From: an uncultured Corynebacterium sp.
GTDB lineage: Bacteria > Actinomycetota > Actinomycetes > Mycobacteriales > Mycobacteriaceae
Reading direction: 5' to 3'
Assembly (NCBI GenBank): GCA_945631445.1
Contig: CALZCR010000052.1
Location: 1-8,269, forward strand
Length of the DNA stretch: 8,269 nucleotides
A program made the translations under genes and the position numbers. Below the pieces are notes generated by a model. It saw only the letters and a list, made by a program, of their open reading frames with translations. It had not been told where the DNA came from and did not search any database. The first letter of the stretch is position 1. Every line of letters begins with the position of its first letter. Positions 6,302 through 8,269 of the stretch are shown in pieces.

Positions 6302-8005
6302 ATGAGTGAAAAAGACCCCGCCGACATCAAACCGCGTTCCCGCTCCGTCACAGACGGAGTGGAAGCCACGGCTTCTCGCGGCATGCTCCGTGCCGTAGGG
6401 ATGGGCGACGACGACTGGGATAAACCACAGATCGGCGTCGCCTCCTCCTGGAACGAAATCACCCCCTGCAACCTCACCCTGAAAAAGCTGGCCGGGTTCG
6501 CCAAAGACGGCGTCCACATCGCCGGCGGCTACCCGCTCGAGTTCGGCACGATCTCCGTCTCCGACGGCATCTCCATGGGACACGAGGGCATGCACTACTC
6601 CCTGGTCTCCCGCGAAGTCATCGCGGACTCCGTGGAGACGGTCATGTCCGCCGAGCGCCTCGACGGCTCCGTGGTGCTGGCCGGTTGCGACAAGTCCATT
6701 CCGGGCATGATCATGGCGGCCGTCCGCCTCGACTTGGCGTCAGTGTTCCTCTACAACGGGTCGACGATGCCGGGCACCGCCACCTTCGAGGACGGCACCG
6801 AAAAAGAAGTCACGCTCATCGACGCCTTCGAGGGCGTCGGCGCCTGCCGCGCCGGCAAGATGAGCGAGAAGGACCTCGACGCCGTCGAGCGCGCCGTCTG
6901 TCCCGGCGAGGGCGCCTGCGGCGGCATGTATACCGCCAACACCATGGCCTCCGCCGCAGAGGCCATGGGGCTGTCCCTGCCTGGCTCCGCCGCCCCGCCG
7001 GCGATCCACCGCAACCGCACCGAGTACGCCCGTGCCTCCGGCGAGGCCGTGGTCAACCTGCTGAAGCAGGGCGTCACGGCCCGCGACATCGTCACCCGCG
7101 CGTCATTGCTCAACGCCGTGGCCGTGGTCATGGCCTTGGGCGGTTCCACCAACGCCGTGTTGCACCTGCTGGCCATCGCCAAAGAAGCTGAGGTGGAACT
7201 CACCCTCGATGATTTCAACGAAGTCAGCGACAAGGTCCCGCATCTGGCCAACGTCAAGCCTTTCGGCGACTACGTCATGAACGACGTGTTCAAGATCGGC
7301 GGCATCCCCGTCGTCATGAAGGCGCTTCTCGACGCCGGACTCATCGACGGCGACTGCCTCACCGTCACGGGCAAGACCGTCGCCGAAAACCTGGCGGGCA
7401 TCAACCCGCCGGATCCGGACGGCAAGATCCTGCGTGCCTTGGACGACCCGATCCACGAGAATGGCGGGCTGTCGATTCTGCGCGGCTCCCTCGCCCCGGA
7501 GGGCGCGGTGGTCAAGACCGCCGGCTTCGACGCCGAGGAATTCACCGGCACCGCCCGCGTCTTCGACCGCGAGCAGCCGGCCATGGACGCCGTCCTAAAC
7601 GGTGAGCTGAAAGCCGGCGACGTCGTGATCATCCGCTATGAAGGGCCCAAGGGCGGGCCCGGCATGCGCGAGATGCTGGCCATCACCGGCGCCATCAAGG
7701 GCGCCGGCATCGGCAAGGAGGTCTTGTTGATCACCGACGGCCGGTTCTCCGGCGGCTCCACCGGCCTGTGCATCGGTCACGTCGCGCCGGAAGCCGTCGA
7801 CGGCGGCCCCATCGCCTTCGTCGAAGACGGCGACGAAATCACCGTCAACATCCCGAACCGCTCGATCGACCTGCACGTCGACGAACATGAATTAGCGCAG
7901 CGCCGTCATGATTGGAAGGCGCCGGACAACCCGCGTCTGCGTGGCGTGCTGGGCAAATACGCCAAGCTGGTGCACTCCTCCTCGGAAGGCGCCGTCTTGT
8001 ATTAG
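6302..8005 (+). CDS. ilvD: Dihydroxy-acid dehydratase (567 aa)
   Basis: This iron-sulfur enzyme converts 2,3-dihydroxy-3-methylbutanoate and its ethyl homologue to the 2-oxo acids that precede valine, leucine and isoleucine. Visible IlvD/Edd motifs are NEITPCN (C56), GCDKSIPGM (C129, with K131 the expected carbamylated metal ligand), [16 protein letters not shown] (C200, C206), EGPKGGPGM (about 447-455) and GRFSGGS with the likely catalytic base S483. The C-terminus [14 protein letters not shown] is also typical. Three cysteines (C56, C129, C206) sit where cluster ligands are known in the family. The length is that of the shorter IlvD class, such as the mycobacterial enzyme (about 575 aa by memory), rather than the ~613-616 aa class of E. 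coli and C. glutamicum. The ATG at 6302 is supported by the TATAGT box six bases upstream. The gene stands alone, away from ilvBNC, with its own terminator. It appears complete. Confidence 0.97.
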   Translation: MSEKDPADIKPRSRSVTDGVEATASRGMLRAVGMGDDDWDKPQIGVASSWNEITPCNLTLKKLAGFAKDGVHIAGGYPLEFGTISVSDGISMGHEGMHYSLVSREVIADSVETVMSAERLDGSVVLAGCDKSIPGMIMAAVRLDLASVFLYNGSTMPGTATFEDGTEKEVTLIDAFEGVGACRAGKMSEKDLDAVERAVCPGEGACGGMYTANTMASAAEAMGLSLPGSAAPPAIHRNRTEYARASGEAVVNLLKQGVTARDIVTRASLLNAVAVVMALGGSTNAVLHLLAIAKEAEVELTLDDFNEVSDKVPHLANVKPFGDYVMNDVFKIGGIPVVMKALLDAGLIDGDCLTVTGKTVAENLAGINPPDPDGKILRALDDPIHENGGLSILRGSLAPEGAVVKTAGFDAEEFTGTARVFDREQPAMDAVLNGELKAGDVVIIRYEGPKGGPGMREMLAITGAIKGAGIGKEVLLITDGRFSGGSTGLCIGHVAPEAVDGGPIAFVEDGDEITVNIPNRSIDLHVDEHELAQRRHDWKAPDNPRLRGVLGKYAKLVHSSSEGAVLY

Positions 8006-8054
8006 TCGGCGGCACTCGCGCCGTTCTGGCGGCGCGTCCTTGCTCAATGGTGGG

Positions 8055-8086
8055 CCTCCTTGCTGCTTAAGCGGCAGGGAGGTTTT
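8055..8086 (+). terminator. Rho-independent terminator of ilvD
   Basis: CCTCCTTGCTGC (8055-8066) pairs with GCGGCAGGGAGG (8071-8082) as a 12-bp RNA stem with two G-U pairs and loop TTAA, followed at once by TTTT (8083-8086). It begins 50 bases after the ilvD stop and has the classic form of an intrinsic terminator in the ilvD direction. Confidence 0.88.
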
Positions 8087-8107
8087 CATGTCGCGGAGTG
8101 AAAAGCG

Positions 8108-8269
8108 CTACGGGGAGGAGACCGTGTCGACGGCATGTTGCGCCTGCTCGGCAGTGAATTCCTCCCCGTATTCGCTGCTCGATTGCTGGTATAAACCAGC
8201 GTGAGAAAACGCAGCAAAAAGCCGGTGGCCCGGTCGATGACCCGGGTTCCTTGTGATCGACCGGGCCAC
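8108..8269 (-). pseudogene. C-terminal stub of an Ltp-family surface protein (remnant or partial gene)
   Basis: The minus strand is open from the window edge to TAG at 8110-8108, 53 codons. From about codon 18 the product reads FAAFSHAGLYQQSSSEYG and then EEFTAEQAQHAVDTV, ending SSP. This resembles, from memory, the repeat of the host cell surface-exposed lipoprotein (Ltp) family, whose pattern is roughly FSkxGLYdQLtSEYGexFTxeqAqYAvdn. The first 16 codons (8269-8222) encode a Pro/Arg/His-rich stretch unlike Ltp and coincide with a terminator-like hairpin. I therefore infer a remnant that lost its N-terminal part, lying downstream of another minus-strand gene. If the frame continues intact beyond the window, it is instead the end of a real Ltp protein. 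Such proteins are normally exported lipoproteins. The stub is convergent with ilvD. Confidence 0.5.
8216..8269 (-). terminator. 14-bp hairpin plus T-run, probable terminator of an off-window minus-strand gene
   Basis: GTGGCCCGGTCGAT (8225-8238) and ATCGACCGGGCCAC (8256-8269) are perfect reverse complements around a 17-base loop. Read on the minus strand, the stem is followed after four bases by TTTTT (8220-8216). This is the form of an intrinsic terminator for a gene entering from the right. The stem may extend beyond the window edge, since the CGGC before the T-run could also pair. It lies inside the open frame of the Ltp-like stub, which argues that the stub is not expressed as a normal gene. 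Confidence 0.55.

Noticed and set aside
8088..8204. Small Cys-containing plus-strand frame (38 codons) with AGGGAGG five bases before its ATG, resembling a leader peptide
   Set aside because: The apparent ribosome site is the 3' arm of the ilvD terminator, and the frame is antisense to the Ltp-like stub, which explains the sequence better. The cysteines are not in the poly-Cys arrangement of known leader peptides.
8174..8210. Resemblance to the 3' part of a TPP riboswitch (CTGGTATAAACCAGCG)
   Set aside because: The essential upstream elements, including a CTGAGA-type box, are absent, and the segment codes antisense for the Ltp-like repeat.
8190..8269. Possible leaderless plus-strand gene: TATAAA (8190-8195), five bases, then GTG at 8201, open to the window edge
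   Set aside because: The frame is opposite the Ltp-like stub and runs through a perfect 14-bp hairpin. The TATAAA is part of a small palindrome (8185-8200). Too little sequence remains to support a gene.

Overview
The window is a GC-rich actinobacterial chromosome segment, most likely from Corynebacterium or a close relative. The evidence is the actinobacterial phosphoglucomutase, the tandem crcB pair beside it, -10 boxes of TANNNT type placed 6-7 bases before start codons (leaderless transcription), and a short stretch resembling the Ltp surface-lipoprotein repeat common in corynebacteria. The genus is an inference; no rRNA or other marker is present.

Layout from left to right. Positions 1-91 (minus) hold the first 30 codons of an unrecognised gene with a leaderless GTG start. 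Positions 181-1839 (minus) encode phosphoglucomutase (pgm). A 163-base divergent spacer follows. Two overlapping plus-strand genes, crcB1 (2003-2329) and crcB2 (2326-2697), encode a probable heterodimeric fluoride channel. A 16-bp perfect hairpin (2710-2746) separates them from a convergent two-gene minus-strand operon: an ABC ATPase (5344-6099) and an 858-residue FtsX/MacB-type permease (2768-5344), joined by a TAGTG overlap. A 202-base divergent spacer carrying several inverted and direct repeats leads to ilvD (6302-8005, plus), the dihydroxy-acid dehydratase of branched-chain amino acid synthesis. ilvD is leaderless and ends in a clear Rho-independent terminator (8055-8086). The last ~160 bases hold, on the minus strand, what looks like the C-terminal stub of an Ltp-family surface protein. 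It sits directly downstream of a 14-bp hairpin plus T-run that resembles the terminator of an off-window gene.

Functionally these are mostly independent units: glucose-phosphate metabolism, fluoride resistance, an exporter-type ABC system of unknown substrate, and valine/isoleucine synthesis. I found no new multi-gene defence or biosynthetic system, CRISPR array, tRNA, rRNA or insertion sequence. The points worth a second look are the altered phenylalanine motif in CrcB2, the leaderless starts (including a fluoride exporter with no visible fluoride riboswitch), the repeat-rich spacer before ilvD, the short form of IlvD, and the Ltp stub at the right edge.
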